Below are positions 1-7,917 of a stretch of 25,781 nt of DNA, piece by piece. Origin of the DNA: Acidimicrobiia bacterium (lineage in GTDB: Bacteria > Actinomycetota > Acidimicrobiia > Acidimicrobiales > AC-14); contig JAFAUA010000472.1 in NCBI GenBank assembly GCA_019243595.1, positions 1-25,781 of the forward strand, in the 5' to 3' direction. How positions within the stretch are numbered: the stretch's first letter is position 1; the number at the start of each line of letters is the position of its first letter. The position numbers and the translations under genes are program-made. Below the pieces are notes generated by a model, which saw nothing but the letters and a program-made list of their open reading frames with translations, had not been told where the DNA came from and searched no databases.

Positions 1-1033
1 CCGCGGTCGTCCCGGACCCGCCCGACTTCTTGTCCAGCTCCTTGACGATGAGCTCGGCCGCCAGGTTGTCGCTCGTGCGCAGCATCGAAGCCACGATGTC
101 CGACAGGGGCACCGACGAGACCCGCGCCAGCACCACGCCACCGGCGGGGTGGACCGCGTCCGGGGCCGGTGCCGCGGAGATGCCATGGCCCACGAGCAAC
201 CCCGCAAGCTGGCTACTCGCCAGCGCGGTGGGGTCAGCAGTGACCACCTCGCTGGGCTGCCACTTGTCGAGGCCGCCGTTGACAGTCAACGCGCTCAGCG
301 GCGAGATGTCGGCCTCGTCGCGGTAGATCGGCTTCCAACCCGGCAGCCAGCGCGGGCCGTCGTACCGGCTGTCGTCGCCGTGCACCCCGTTGCGCACGGA
401 GTGGACGCCGGCGGCGGCCAGCTGGTCGACGAGCCAGGTCATCGGCGTCACCGGGGTCCCGATGCTGCGCGGTTGCGACGCCAGGTATCCGGCGTAGTCA
501 CCGGTACCGAGCATCGGGTCGCCGCTGCCCACGAGCCACAGGGCATCCACGCTCCCGTCCGCTGTGGGCCGCGCGGGAGCAACCACGGTCGTCTCGAAGC
601 GGTAGTCGGGCCCGAGGCGCTGGAGGGCGGCGACGGCCACGAGCAGCTTCTGGGTCGATGCCGGTGCCAGGGCCAGTTGGGGCGCCCGGGCGTACGCCGT
701 GGCACCGCTGTCCTGGACCACGAGGCAGCTGGGGACGCTGCCCAGAGCCGCCTCGAGTCGGGCCGTCAGGCGGGCGACGGGGTCAGCGGGAAGCGTTGGC
801 GGCGGGGCCGCCGGCCGGGCTGTCGTGGGGGGCGAGGTCGACGGCGGAGGCGGAAGCGTCGTGGGGTCGGGGACGACGCTGGTGCTGGTCGTCGTGGTCG
901 GGACGGACCGCACGAGGGCAGCGGAACGCGCCGGCGTCGGGTGCAGCGCCAGCACGGCGCTCGAGGCGGCAATCTCGGCCGCGGCGATGACGGCCAGGAT
1001 CCGCCCCGCCCATGAGAGTCGTCCTCCCCCCAT
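1..1033 (-). CDS. dacB: D-alanyl-D-alanine carboxypeptidase/endopeptidase, PBP4 (DacB) family, 3' end outside window
   Basis: Penicillin-binding protein of the S13 peptidase family, which trims or cleaves peptidoglycan peptide cross-links outside the membrane. Reading the minus strand from ATG 1033 gives an N-terminal hydrophobic segment (about residues 9-30, signal peptide or anchor). A Thr/Pro-rich linker follows (about 40-75), then the transpeptidase fold. The catalytic SxxK motif is STQK at residues 126-129 (APASTQKLL), and the second motif is SDN at 321-323 (LRTSDNLAAEL). The frame is still open at base 1, so the KTG box and C terminus lie outside the window; family members are usually 450-500 residues. 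It follows the nuclease-like gene by 37 bases and ends the co-directional run seen here. The spacing of about 195 residues between SxxK and SxN fits PBP4 enzymes, which carry an insertion there, better than short DacA-type enzymes. Confidence 0.93.
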   Translation of the reverse strand, partial: MGGGRLSWAGRILAVIAAAEIAASSAVLALHPTPARSAALVRSVPTTTTSTSVVPDPTTLPPPPSTSPPTTARPAAPPPTLPADPVARLTARLEAALGSVPSCLVVQDSGATAYARAPQLALAPASTQKLLVAVAALQRLGPDYRFETTVVAPARPTADGSVDALWLVGSGDPMLGTGDYAGYLASQPRSIGTPVTPMTWLVDQLAAAGVHSVRNGVHGDDSRYDGPRWLPGWKPIYRDEADISPLSALTVNGGLDKWQPSEVVTADPTALASSQLAGLLVGHGISAAPAPDAVHPAGGVVLARVSSVPLSDIVASMLRTSDNLAAELIVKELDKKSGGSGTTA

Positions 1034-1070
1034 TTCGAGGCCCAAGGGTAGAGGGTGTGAAGGCGGTTGC

Positions 1071-1534
1071 CTACGCGAGTCGCCGGCGACGGGGCCGTGG
1101 CGCCGGCTGGGCCTCGACGTCGTCGAAGCGCAGCGGCAGGGGCTCGACGGTCTCGCCCGCAGGCATGGCCTGGGACGGCGGTTCGAGCCCGTACTTCACG
1201 AGCAAGGCCTGGTAGTCCCGCTGGTAGAAGATCTTCACCTTCACATCGGGATACAGCTCCCGGAGGCGGCGGACCTTGCGGTTCTTCTTGGTCACCAGCT
1301 TCTGGTTGAGCGTGGTGATCTCGATGAAGAGGTCGTAGGCCGGGAGGTAGAAGTCGGGGCTGAAGGCCTGTGCGGGGTTGCCCTCGCGGTCGGTCTCGAG
1401 CACGAACGTGCGGGGCTCGTACTCCCACGCGATGCCGTAGAAGTCGAGAAGCTTGGCGAACTGCCGCTCGGAGTTGTGCGCGAAGCGCGTCCGCTCGTGC
1501 GGCTGCGTCCCGGCGTCTTCGAGCTCGGTCAGGG

Positions 1535-1538
<4 letters not shown>
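1071..1538 (-). CDS. Uncharacterised protein with PD-(D/E)XK nuclease-like core
   Basis: 155 residues with no function I can name. The centre resembles a restriction-endonuclease-like fold: an N-terminal helix with E24 (NSERQFAKLLDF), a strand WEYEPRTFVLE, then FSPDFYLPAYDLFIEITT. In that stretch P61-D62 and E73-I-T75 sit where PD and (D/E)XK would, with K80/K85 following. The Lys of ExK is Thr here, so catalysis is uncertain. The C terminus is basic (PRPRRRR). The start GTG (1536-1538) overlaps the TGA of the upstream MerR gene by four bases, so the two are probably translationally coupled. This suggests a shared role with the regulator, but the substrate and activity are unknown. The alternative is a non-catalytic nucleic-acid-binding protein. 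Confidence 0.8.
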
Positions 1539-2008
<470 letters not shown>

Positions 2009-2055
2009 CTGCTTCAGCCTCCCCCTGCCTGCCGGCGGTGTGACAGGCGCGTAGT

Positions 2056-2067
2056 TACATCGATGTA
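2056..2067. promoter_or_regulatory. Perfect 12-bp palindrome, candidate operator of the MerR regulator
   Basis: TACATCGATGTA is a perfect 12-base palindrome placed at about +2 to +13 relative to the predicted start of the Rv1830-like gene. A regulator bound there would block initiation or early elongation. MerR proteins bind dyad-symmetric sites, so autoregulation is the simplest reading. Binding itself is inferred. Confidence 0.45.
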
Positions 2068-2075
2068 GACGCCAC

Positions 2076-2105
2076 AGCGTACGCCCACCGGATTTCCACA
2101 GTCAA
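2076..2105 (-). promoter_or_regulatory. Predicted sigma-A-type promoter of the Rv1830-like regulator
   Basis: On the minus strand, -35 TTGACT (2100-2105) and -10 TACGCT (2076-2081) are separated by 18 bases. The predicted transcription start is near 2069, giving a leader of about 60 bases before ATG 2008. It lies in the 128-base gap after the bifunctional nuclease gene, so the regulator and nuclease-like gene can be expressed apart from the upstream run. Prediction from sequence only. Confidence 0.55.
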
Positions 2106-2136
2106 CGACGTGCCTGGCGAGGCCGCCGACCAGGGA

Positions 2137-2616
2137 CTAGGAGGCGAAATCCTCCGGGTTGACGCCCTCGAGGAACTCCCGGAACTTCTCGACCTCTTCC
2201 TCGTCCTCGTCGTCGCTGACGACGACGGCAGCCTCCTCGAGCACGGCCTCGTCGGCGAAGATCGGGGTGCCCAGGCGGGCGGCGAGGGCGATGGCGTCCG
2301 ACGGGCGGCTCGACACCGAGTGGCGCGAGCCGTTCGAGGCCATCTCGATCTCGGCGTAGAACGTGCCCTCCCGCAGCTCGGTGATGACGATGCGCTCGAC
2401 GCCGACGCCGAGCTCGGTGAGCAGGTCGCGCATGAGGTCGTGGGTCATCGGCCGTTGGGTGACCACACCTTGGAGTGCGAAAGCGATGGCAGTTGCCTCG
2501 ACGGCGCCGATGAAGATCGGCAGCACGCGGTGCTCGCCCTCTGCCTCGCGCAGCAACACAATGGGATTGTTGGTCGGTAGCTCCACCCGCACGCCCACCA
2601 GGTGCATCTCCACCAT
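2137..2616 (-). CDS. Bifunctional nuclease (BFN/DUF151) family protein
   Basis: 159 residues covering the whole BFN (DUF151) domain. It opens with MVEMHLVGVRVELPTNNPIVLL, followed by EGEHRVLPIFIGAVEATAIAFAL, the core VTQRPMTHDLMRDLL, and SSRPSDAIALAARLGTPIFA, all typical of the family. Members have been reported to have both RNase and DNase activity, but the cellular role in actinobacteria is not settled. The C terminus is strongly acidic (VSDDEDEEEVEKF). It corresponds by position and family to M. tuberculosis Rv1829. The start is ATG 2616, 11 bases after the hpt stop, with a purine-rich GGTTGG upstream. Confidence 0.92.
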   Translation of the reverse strand: MVEMHLVGVRVELPTNNPIVLLREAEGEHRVLPIFIGAVEATAIAFALQGVVTQRPMTHDLMRDLLTELGVGVERIVITELREGTFYAEIEMASNGSRHSVSSRPSDAIALAARLGTPIFADEAVLEEAAVVVSDDEDEEEVEKFREFLEGVNPEDFAS

Positions 2617-2627
2617 CGAAATCCAAC

Positions 2628-3182
2628 CTACCCCGCGTAGAGGTCGTCGACGTAGGCGTCCGGATCGCCCTGGAGGACGTCGAGATCGCCCTCGATCACC
2701 CGGTCCAGATTGCGATAGCGCTCTGCGTAATCGAGGCCGTACCCGAGGACGTACAGGTCTTCGATCTCGAAACCGACGAACTCGACGGGCGTCGGCACGA
2801 TGCGCCGGGCCGCTCTGTCCAGCAGCGCGCAGGCCGCGACCGATCGGGGCTCCCGCCTGCGCAGCTCGCCGAGGAGATAAGCGAGCGTGAGCCCCGTGTC
2901 GACGATGTCCTCGACGATCACGACGTCGCGGCCCGAGACATCGATGTCGAGGTCTTTGATGATCCGGACGCGACCGCTGTCAGGTGCGTAGGAGGAGATC
3001 GACATGAAGTCGACGAGGGGCACGATCGTCATCTCCCGCAGCACGTCGGCGAGGAAAGGCACGCTCCCCTTCAGCACGGCGACCAACACCACGCCGTCCT
3101 CGTAGGCGGCCGAGATCTCCCCCGCCAGCCGCCGAGCCGCGTCCTTCAGCTCCGCCGCCGAGATCAGCGTCGGCGCGTCCAG
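2628..3182 (-). CDS. hpt: Hypoxanthine phosphoribosyltransferase, probable CTG start
   Basis: Purine salvage enzyme that converts hypoxanthine or guanine plus PRPP to IMP or GMP. The PRPP-binding loop is VVIVEDIVDTGLTL (about residues 87-100). VLKGSVPF (about 36-43) carries the cis-peptide loop and SISSYAP the flexible loop. The first ATG/GTG/TTG in frame is GTG 3092, which would delete the N-terminal strand and helix. Reading upstream gives LISAAELKDAARRLAGEI, typical of the Hpt N terminus, and an in-frame TAA bars any longer start. The only sensible codon is CTG (3180-3182), five bases after a perfect GAGGAG. This gives 184 residues, the normal family length. It starts two bases after the ftsR stop. 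Its presence inside the conserved ftsR-bfn block differs from the M. tuberculosis order. Confidence 0.88.
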   Translation of the reverse strand: MDAPTLISAAELKDAARRLAGEISAAYEDGVVLVAVLKGSVPFLADVLREMTIVPLVDFMSISSYAPDSGRVRIIKDLDIDVSGRDVVIVEDIVDTGLTLAYLLGELRRREPRSVAACALLDRAARRIVPTPVEFVGFEIEDLYVLGYGLDYAERYRNLDRVIEGDLDVLQGDPDAYVDDLYAG

Positions 3183-3184
3183 CG

Positions 3185-3922
3185 CTACTCCTCGAGGTAG
3201 TCGCGGAGGGCGTTACGGAGCATGGTGCTCCGCAGCTGCTGGCCGAGACGGGCCAGCTCCGCCAATGTCTCGGTGGCCTGGCGGCGGGCTTCGGGGTTGC
3301 GCTGCTTGAGCATCGGCATAACGACCTGCTCGAAGAACCCCGCTTCCCGCTCGGCGGCCGTCTTGTACATGCGGAGGTGACGGGCTTCGACGCCGAACTT
3401 CATAAAGCCGGCCGCCACGTGGGCGGCGGCCAGCGCGTCGTCGTCGTAGTAGGCGGTGCCGGCGACGGTGCGGCTTGTGATCAGCCCGAACCGCTCCAGG
3501 TCCTTGATGTCACTCGTCTCGAGCCCGCAGCTGGCGGCCAGCTCCTGCAGGTTCAGACTGGTGCCCGATCGCGGAGGGCTCAGGGGCTCGGGCTCCTCGG
3601 CGGCCGCCGCAGCCATCGCCGCGGCCATGACCCCGCCGGCCGCGGCCGCCTGCTCCTCGACCTCGCCCTCGGACTCAGCGTCTCCGATGAGGCGGCCTTT
3701 GATGACCTTCAGCGGCAGGAAGTGCTCGCGCTGCTGGCGCAGGATCCAGCGCAGGCGAGCGACATCGTTGTCGTAGAACTTGCGGTAGCCCGACGGCGTG
3801 CGCTCGGGATCGAGCAGGCCCTGGCTCTCGAGGAACCGGATCTTGGAGATGGTGACGTCGGGGAACTCGTCCTTGAGGAGGGTGAGGACCTCACCGATCG
3901 ACAGATACGGCCGGGTCGCCAC
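3185..3922 (-). CDS. ftsR: MerR-family cell-division regulator FtsR (Rv1828-like)
   Basis: 245-residue regulator. The MerR winged helix spans about residues 5-80 (YLSIGEVLTLL, FPDVTISKIRFLESQGL, PSGYRKFYDNDVARLRWIL, HFLPLKVIKGRL). This closely follows the FtsR/Rv1828 family, known in corynebacteria and mycobacteria to activate ftsZ. An Ala/Glu-rich linker (about 84-112) leads to a C-terminal domain beginning SLNLQELAASCGLETSDIKDLERFGLI, itself MerR-like, which probably mediates dimerisation or sensing. The start GTG (3920-3922) shares one base with the TAG of the FHA gene. The order gcvH, FHA, ftsR is the M. tuberculosis Rv1826-Rv1828 order, which makes the assignment firm. Confidence 0.93.
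   Translation of the reverse strand: MATRPYLSIGEVLTLLKDEFPDVTISKIRFLESQGLLDPERTPSGYRKFYDNDVARLRWILRQQREHFLPLKVIKGRLIGDAESEGEVEEQAAAAGGVMAAAMAAAAAEEPEPLSPPRSGTSLNLQELAASCGLETSDIKDLERFGLITSRTVAGTAYYDDDALAAAHVAAGFMKFGVEARHLRMYKTAAEREAGFFEQVVMPMLKQRNPEARRQATETLAELARLGQQLRSTMLRNALRDYLEE
3188..3193 (-). promoter_or_regulatory. Shine-Dalgarno that fixes the CTG start of hpt
   Basis: GAGGAG on the minus strand ends five bases before CTG 3182. It forms the last two Glu codons of ftsR. No other start codon in the hpt frame has comparable support, so this site decides the start. Confidence 0.65.
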
Positions 3923-4401
3923 TACTGCTCCGCGCCGGTGCCCGAGAAGAACACCAGCTTGAACTTGCCGATCTGCAGTTCGTCGCCATTCTGGAGGGAG
4001 GACTCCGACTCGATCCGCTCGCGGTTGAGGTAGGTGCCGTTCAACGAGCCCACGTCGCGCAGCCGGTAGCCGCTCTTGGCGTGCACGATCTCCGCATGCC
4101 GGCGTGACACCGTGACGTCGTCGAGGAAGATGTCGCTCTCGGGATGGCGTCCAGCCTTGGTCACGTCCTGATCGAGCACGAACTTCGACCCCGCGTTCGG
4201 ACCCCTCTTGACCACGAGCATGCCGATGCTCTGCGGCAGCTCGTCGAGGGTGACGGTCAGCTCGTCCTCGGCCTCGCCCGCGGCCTCGACGGGCATGAAC
4301 GTGATCGTGGTGTCATCGCCACGGGGGTTGAGGGCGGCACCGCACGACGAGCAGAAGTTGGCACCCGCTGGGTTCCTGTGCCCGCACTGGTTGCAGTACA
4401 C
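3922..4401 (-). CDS. garA: Zinc-ribbon FHA-domain protein, GarA-like
   Basis: 159 residues. An N-terminal zinc ribbon has C3/C6 and C17/C20 (two CxxCG knuckles). A linker carries DDTTITF (residues 29-35). The FHA domain (about 60-155) has phosphothreonine-binding residues R85 (AGRHPESDIFLDD), S99 and H102 (TVSRRHAEI) and the GSLNGTYLN loop. The FHA part is very close to mycobacterial GarA (Rv1827), which is phosphorylated by PknB/PknG on an N-terminal ETTSVF motif and controls 2-oxoglutarate metabolism. DDTTITF occupies the same place, so the same phospho-switch is likely; that is inference. GarA of M. tuberculosis lacks the zinc ribbon. Start GTG 4401 has no clear Shine-Dalgarno. Confidence 0.9.
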   Translation of the reverse strand: MYCNQCGHRNPAGANFCSSCGAALNPRGDDTTITFMPVEAAGEAEDELTVTLDELPQSIGMLVVKRGPNAGSKFVLDQDVTKAGRHPESDIFLDDVTVSRRHAEIVHAKSGYRLRDVGSLNGTYLNRERIESESSLQNGDELQIGKFKLVFFSGTGAEQ

Positions 4402-4410
4402 GACGGCGAA

Positions 4411-4416
4411 ACCTTA
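4411..4416 (-). promoter_or_regulatory. Possible -10 element (short-leader) of the GarA-like gene
   Basis: TAAGGT (pattern TANNNT) ends nine bases before GTG 4401 on the minus strand, and no Shine-Dalgarno is present. This fits a leaderless or very short-leader transcript, common in actinobacteria. No convincing -35 is visible. Confidence 0.25.
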
Positions 4417-4428
4417 CCTAGCGATGAC

Positions 4429-4809
4429 TTATGCCTCGGTGAGCTGTCGATAGCCCTCGGCGTCGAGCAGGGCGTCGACGGCCGCACCGTCGGCCGGCTC
4501 GATGACGCAGATCCATCCGTCGCCGTAGGGGTCCTCGTTGAGACGCTGAGGAGCGTCACCCAGCTCGCTGTTGATCTCGACCACCGTCCCCCCGACCGGC
4601 GCGTAGATGTCGGACACGGACTTGGTGGATTCCACCTCGCCCAGGGCCCCACCGGCCTCGAGGGATGCGCCCAGCTCGGGCAGCTGCACGAACACAACGT
4701 CGCCCAGGGCGTCCTGGGCGTAGTCGGTGATGCCCACGCGGACCTTCCCGTCCTCGAGGCGGGCCCACTCGTGGTCCTTCGTGTAACGACGATCGTCCGG
4801 GACATTCAT
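4429..4809 (-). CDS. gcvH: Glycine cleavage system H protein
   Basis: 126-residue lipoyl carrier of the glycine cleavage complex that shuttles the aminomethyl group between the P, T and L proteins. The lipoyl-lysine motif ESTKSVSD places the modified lysine at K63. The flanks YTKDHEWARLEDGKVRVGITDYAQ and LGDVVFVQLPELG are classic GcvH. No gcvT or gcvP is nearby. The gene instead sits 27 bases upstream of the GarA-like gene, as Rv1826 does in M. tuberculosis, so the linkage reflects the conserved block rather than a gcv operon. Start ATG 4809 is 28 bases after the preceding stop. Confidence 0.96.
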   Translation of the reverse strand: MNVPDDRRYTKDHEWARLEDGKVRVGITDYAQDALGDVVFVQLPELGASLEAGGALGEVESTKSVSDIYAPVGGTVVEINSELGDAPQRLNEDPYGDGWICVIEPADGAAVDALLDAEGYRQLTEA

Positions 4810-4837
4810 CAGAGCGGAGAAGCTACAGCCTCAACCT

Positions 4838-7324
4838 CTACCTGAGCATCTGACGGATGCGGCGGGCGTACTCCTGGGACAGACCACGGGCCTCGGCGTC
4901 GCTCCCGGCCTCGGCCCAGATGTGGGTGATCGGCTCCTCGGGATCGGGCAGCACGAGCACCCACCCGTCGTCGTGGATGATCTTCACTCCGTCGACCATG
5001 ACCATCTCCCGGTCCTTGATGCGCTCGACGAGCGTGCGCATCACCAGGCCCTTCTGCTCCCAGGGGGTCACGACACTGTCATGGACGATGTTGATGCGGG
5101 GAAGGCCAGCGACGATCTTCGACAACCGGAGCCCCGACCGGCCGAGCAGCTCGAGCACGTTGACGAAGGCGGCCGTGGCGTCGTAGGCCGGCAGGAAGCG
5201 GGGGAAGATGAAGCCGCCTTCCTGGCTGGCGGCCAGGTCGACGCCGCCCGACGCCGCCACCTCCATGAGGTGCGGGGTCGAGAGCTTGGTCCACGTGATG
5301 CGCGCCCCGGCGGCCTCGGCGATGCGCTCCGCCTCACGGCTCACGGCCACCGGGAGGGCGACATGGGCCTTCTCGGTGGTGGCGGTCACGAGCGTGAGCA
5401 GCGAGAGCAGGGCCTCGTCGTTGGAGAGGACGTGGCCCTCGTCGTCGATCAGCGTGATGCGCTCGCCATCGGGGTCGATCACCGCGCCCAGGCGGGCCTT
5501 GGCGGCCCGTACCAGCTCGGCTACCCGAGCCGCATGGATCTGGACCTCGAAGGCGGCCGCGCCCGCGGTCTGGGCGTAGGGATTGACGCTCAGGACGTCG
5601 GCTCCCAGCTTCGACAGGACGTTGGGCATCAGGAACGACGTGGAGCCGTAGGCGTAGTCGATGACGACCTGGTGCCCCGCCGCCCTGATGGCGTCGGCAT
5701 CGACGGTGCGCATGAGAGCGGCCGTGTAGTACTCGATGGCGTGGGGCGGGAAGTTGATGTCGCCGATGTCGGCGGCGAACGCCCGCCGGAAGTCCTGGCG
5801 GTGGAAGTAGCGCTCGATCTTGCGCTGGGTGCCCTCGTCGATGTCGGTGCCGTCGGCGTCGAAGAAGCGCAGGACGACCGACTGCGGGTCGTCGGGGACG
5901 AGGCGCACGGAGATCCCGCCCTGGGCACGCTCCGACCGCACCTGGAACCGGGTGACCGGCACCGGCGCGACCTCGAGGTCGTCGACGTTGATCCCGGCGG
6001 CGTTGAGCCCGGCCATCATCGCCCGCTTGAGGGCGCGCGCCGCCCGGCTGGAGTCGCGCGAGATGGTGACCGTCGAGCCCTTCTTGAGGGTGGTTGCGTA
6101 CGCCATTGCCACCTCGACGGCGAGCTCCGGAGTGACGTCGACGTTCGCCAGCCCGGAGACGCCCGTGCGGCCGAACAGGCTGCGGGCGCCGCGGGACTCC
6201 CAGATGATCGACGAGTTGACGATGGCGCCGGGTTCGACGGTCTTGAACGGATAGATCTTGACGCCGGGGTTGATCACTGCGTGCTCGCCGACGAAGCAGT
6301 CGTCGCCGAGCACGACACCCTCTTCGCAGCGAGCTCCCTGGCGAAGGTCCGACGAGCGGCCGATCACGCAACCGCGCAGCCGCACGCCGTTGCTGATGTA
6401 GGCGTTGTCGTGCACCACCGACCGCTCGATGAACGAGTCACTTCGCACGATCACGTTGGAGCCGAGCACGCAGTACTCGTGCAGGTGGGCGCCCGCTTCC
6501 ACGCGGCAGTAGTCGCCGATGACGGCGGGACCGTCGATCGTCGCGTCGGGGTCGATCTCGGCGCCCTCGCCCAGCCACACGCCCTCGCTGAGACGGAAGC
6601 CGGGCACGTCGACGGTGACCTTGCCGTCGAGCACGTCGCGGTGGGCCCGGATGTAGGCGTCGACCGTGCCGACATCCTCCCAGTAGCCCTCGGCCACGTA
6701 GCCGTACAGCGGTGCCCCGTTGGCGAGCAGCTTGGGGAAGACGTCGCTCGAGAAGTCGACGGACTCCCCCGCCGGGATGGCGTCGAAGATCTCGGGCTCG
6801 AGGACGTAGATGCCGGTGTTGATGGTGTCGCTGAACACCTGGCCCCACGACGGCTTCTCGAGGAAGCGCTCGATGGAACCGTCCTCGCGCGTGATGACGA
6901 TGCCGAATTCGAGCGGGTTCTCCATCGCCTTCAGGCTGATGGTGGCCAGGGCCTTCTTCTCGTCGTGGAACTTGACGATCTCACTCAGGTCGAAGTCGGT
7001 GAGGACGTCGCCCGAGATCACCAGGAAGCGCTCGGTGAGCTCCTCGCGTGCGTTGAACACCGACCCGGCGGTACCGAGCGGCGTCTCCTCGGTGGCGTAC
7101 ACCATGCGCACGCCGAACTCCGAACCGTCGCCGAAGTACGTGCGGATGGCCTGGGGCAGGAAGGCGAGGGTGACGACGATCTCGTCGAACCCGTGCTCCT
7201 TGAGCAGGCGCACGATGTGCTCCATCATCGGCCGGTTGGCCAGGGGCATCATCGGCTTCGGCTGATTCGACGTCAGCGGTCGGAGGCGGGTTCCTTCACC
7301 CCCGGCCATGATCACGGCCTTCAT
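4838..7324 (-). CDS. Sugar-1-phosphate nucleotidyltransferase fused to degenerate phosphomannomutase-like domain
   Basis: 828 residues. Residues 1-235 form an NTP-transferase domain with GGEGTRLRPLT at 8-18 and conserved SGDVLTDFD and NTGIYVLEPE, typical of mannose-1-phosphate guanylyltransferases. Residues about 245-385 form a left-handed beta-helix of hexapeptide repeats. Residues about 390-828 resemble phosphomannomutase, but the catalytic loops are altered. The TASHNP phosphoserine loop reads VRLVPDDP (473-480), the metal loop DGDxDR reads DPDGER (617-622), the GExSGH sugar loop reads SQEGGFIF (700-707), and the C-terminal RPSGTE loop reads LPDPEEP. The second half is therefore probably not a working mutase. 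Start ATG 7324 overlaps the pgsA-like stop by four bases (ATGA). The frame stays open 175 codons further upstream, but only over the pgsA-like gene. GDP-mannose supply for cell-envelope glycans is a likely role; the exact sugar is uncertain. Confidence 0.88.
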   Translation of the reverse strand: MKAVIMAGGEGTRLRPLTSNQPKPMMPLANRPMMEHIVRLLKEHGFDEIVVTLAFLPQAIRTYFGDGSEFGVRMVYATEETPLGTAGSVFNAREELTERFLVISGDVLTDFDLSEIVKFHDEKKALATISLKAMENPLEFGIVITREDGSIERFLEKPSWGQVFSDTINTGIYVLEPEIFDAIPAGESVDFSSDVFPKLLANGAPLYGYVAEGYWEDVGTVDAYIRAHRDVLDGKVTVDVPGFRLSEGVWLGEGAEIDPDATIDGPAVIGDYCRVEAGAHLHEYCVLGSNVIVRSDSFIERSVVHDNAYISNGVRLRGCVIGRSSDLRQGARCEEGVVLGDDCFVGEHAVINPGVKIYPFKTVEPGAIVNSSIIWESRGARSLFGRTGVSGLANVDVTPELAVEVAMAYATTLKKGSTVTISRDSSRAARALKRAMMAGLNAAGINVDDLEVAPVPVTRFQVRSERAQGGISVRLVPDDPQSVVLRFFDADGTDIDEGTQRKIERYFHRQDFRRAFAADIGDINFPPHAIEYYTAALMRTVDADAIRAAGHQVVIDYAYGSTSFLMPNVLSKLGADVLSVNPYAQTAGAAAFEVQIHAARVAELVRAAKARLGAVIDPDGERITLIDDEGHVLSNDEALLSLLTLVTATTEKAHVALPVAVSREAERIAEAAGARITWTKLSTPHLMEVAASGGVDLAASQEGGFIFPRFLPAYDATAAFVNVLELLGRSGLRLSKIVAGLPRINIVHDSVVTPWEQKGLVMRTLVERIKDREMVMVDGVKIIHDDGWVLVLPDPEEPITHIWAEAGSDAEARGLSQEYARRIRQMLR

Positions 7325-7917
7325 GCTGAGGTCGAATCTACCTGCCGAGTCTTGAGGGCCTGACGGGCCATCGGGATATAGGTGACCGCTGCGTACCACG
7401 CCAGCAGGAGCGCGGGGATGGCGCAGCACCAGGCGAGGAACTCGATGGGGCCGTGGAGCGAAAACCCCTTGTCGTGCCCCATGAGGAAGAACGGAAAGGC
7501 GAACATCAGTCCGAACGTCCCCGCCTTCCCGGCCCACTGCACGTCGATGCGCCGGGCGCCCAGTGCTGCCAGAACAAGGAAGGCCCCGGCCACGAGCACC
7601 TCTCGCACAAGGGTCGCCCAGGCGACGAATGGGGGCACCGATCCGTCGACGAGAATGGCGCTGGCGCCGACCATCAGCAGCACGCGGTCGGCGAGGGGGT
7701 CGAGCACCTTCCCGAGGGTGGACACCTGGTGGAGGTGCCGGGCGATGTAGCCGTCGGCGAAGTCGGTGGCGCCCAGCACGCCGAGGAGCACCGCCGCTTC
7801 GACCCGCTTGTGCTGATCGAACAGCAGCCAGAGGAACACCGGTACACACAGCAGGCGCACGACGGTGATCACGTTCGGAATCGTCAGTACGCGGTCCTCG
7901 CCCGCCTCGGTCGTCAC
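7321..7917 (-). CDS. CDP-alcohol phosphatidyltransferase (PgsA-like)
   Basis: 198-residue integral membrane enzyme of phospholipid synthesis that transfers a phosphatidyl group from CDP-diacylglycerol to an alcohol. The full signature D-x2-D-G-x2-A-R-x8-G-x3-D-x3-D is present at residues 52-77 (DFADGYIAR, then GKVLDPLAD). Several hydrophobic helices flank it (about 15-33, 40-55, 78-92, 100-118, 130-150, 160-180). The acceptor could be glycerol-3-phosphate (PgsA) or inositol phosphate; sequence alone does not settle this. GTG 7917 was chosen because it forms a four-base GTGA overlap with the DUF4202 stop and leaves a normal N terminus; a longer reading covers DUF4202 only. Overlaps at both ends suggest tight co-translation with DUF4202 and the sugar nucleotidyltransferase fusion. 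Confidence 0.9.
   Translation of the reverse strand: MTTEAGEDRVLTIPNVITVVRLLCVPVFLWLLFDQHKRVEAAVLLGVLGATDFADGYIARHLHQVSTLGKVLDPLADRVLLMVGASAILVDGSVPPFVAWATLVREVLVAGAFLVLAALGARRIDVQWAGKAGTFGLMFAFPFFLMGHDKGFSLHGPIEFLAWCCAIPALLLAWYAAVTYIPMARQALKTRQVDSTSA

Noticed and set aside
4624..4636. GGTGGATTCCACC palindrome, similar to the stem tip of the hairpin elements
   Set aside because: It falls on the codons for the conserved GcvH lipoyl motif (VEST) and lacks the TTCTG/CAGAA ends; coincidence of coding.
4922..7363. 813-codon open frame on the plus strand
   Set aside because: It is the antisense shadow of the nucleotidyltransferase/mutase-like fusion. The composition is Asp/Val/Gly/Arg-rich with no domain, and it arises from GC-biased third positions.
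7325..7849. 175-codon N-terminal extension of the sugar nucleotidyltransferase fusion
   Set aside because: It lies wholly over the phosphatidyltransferase gene in another frame. The real start is ATG 7324 just before the conserved GGEGTRLRPLT.
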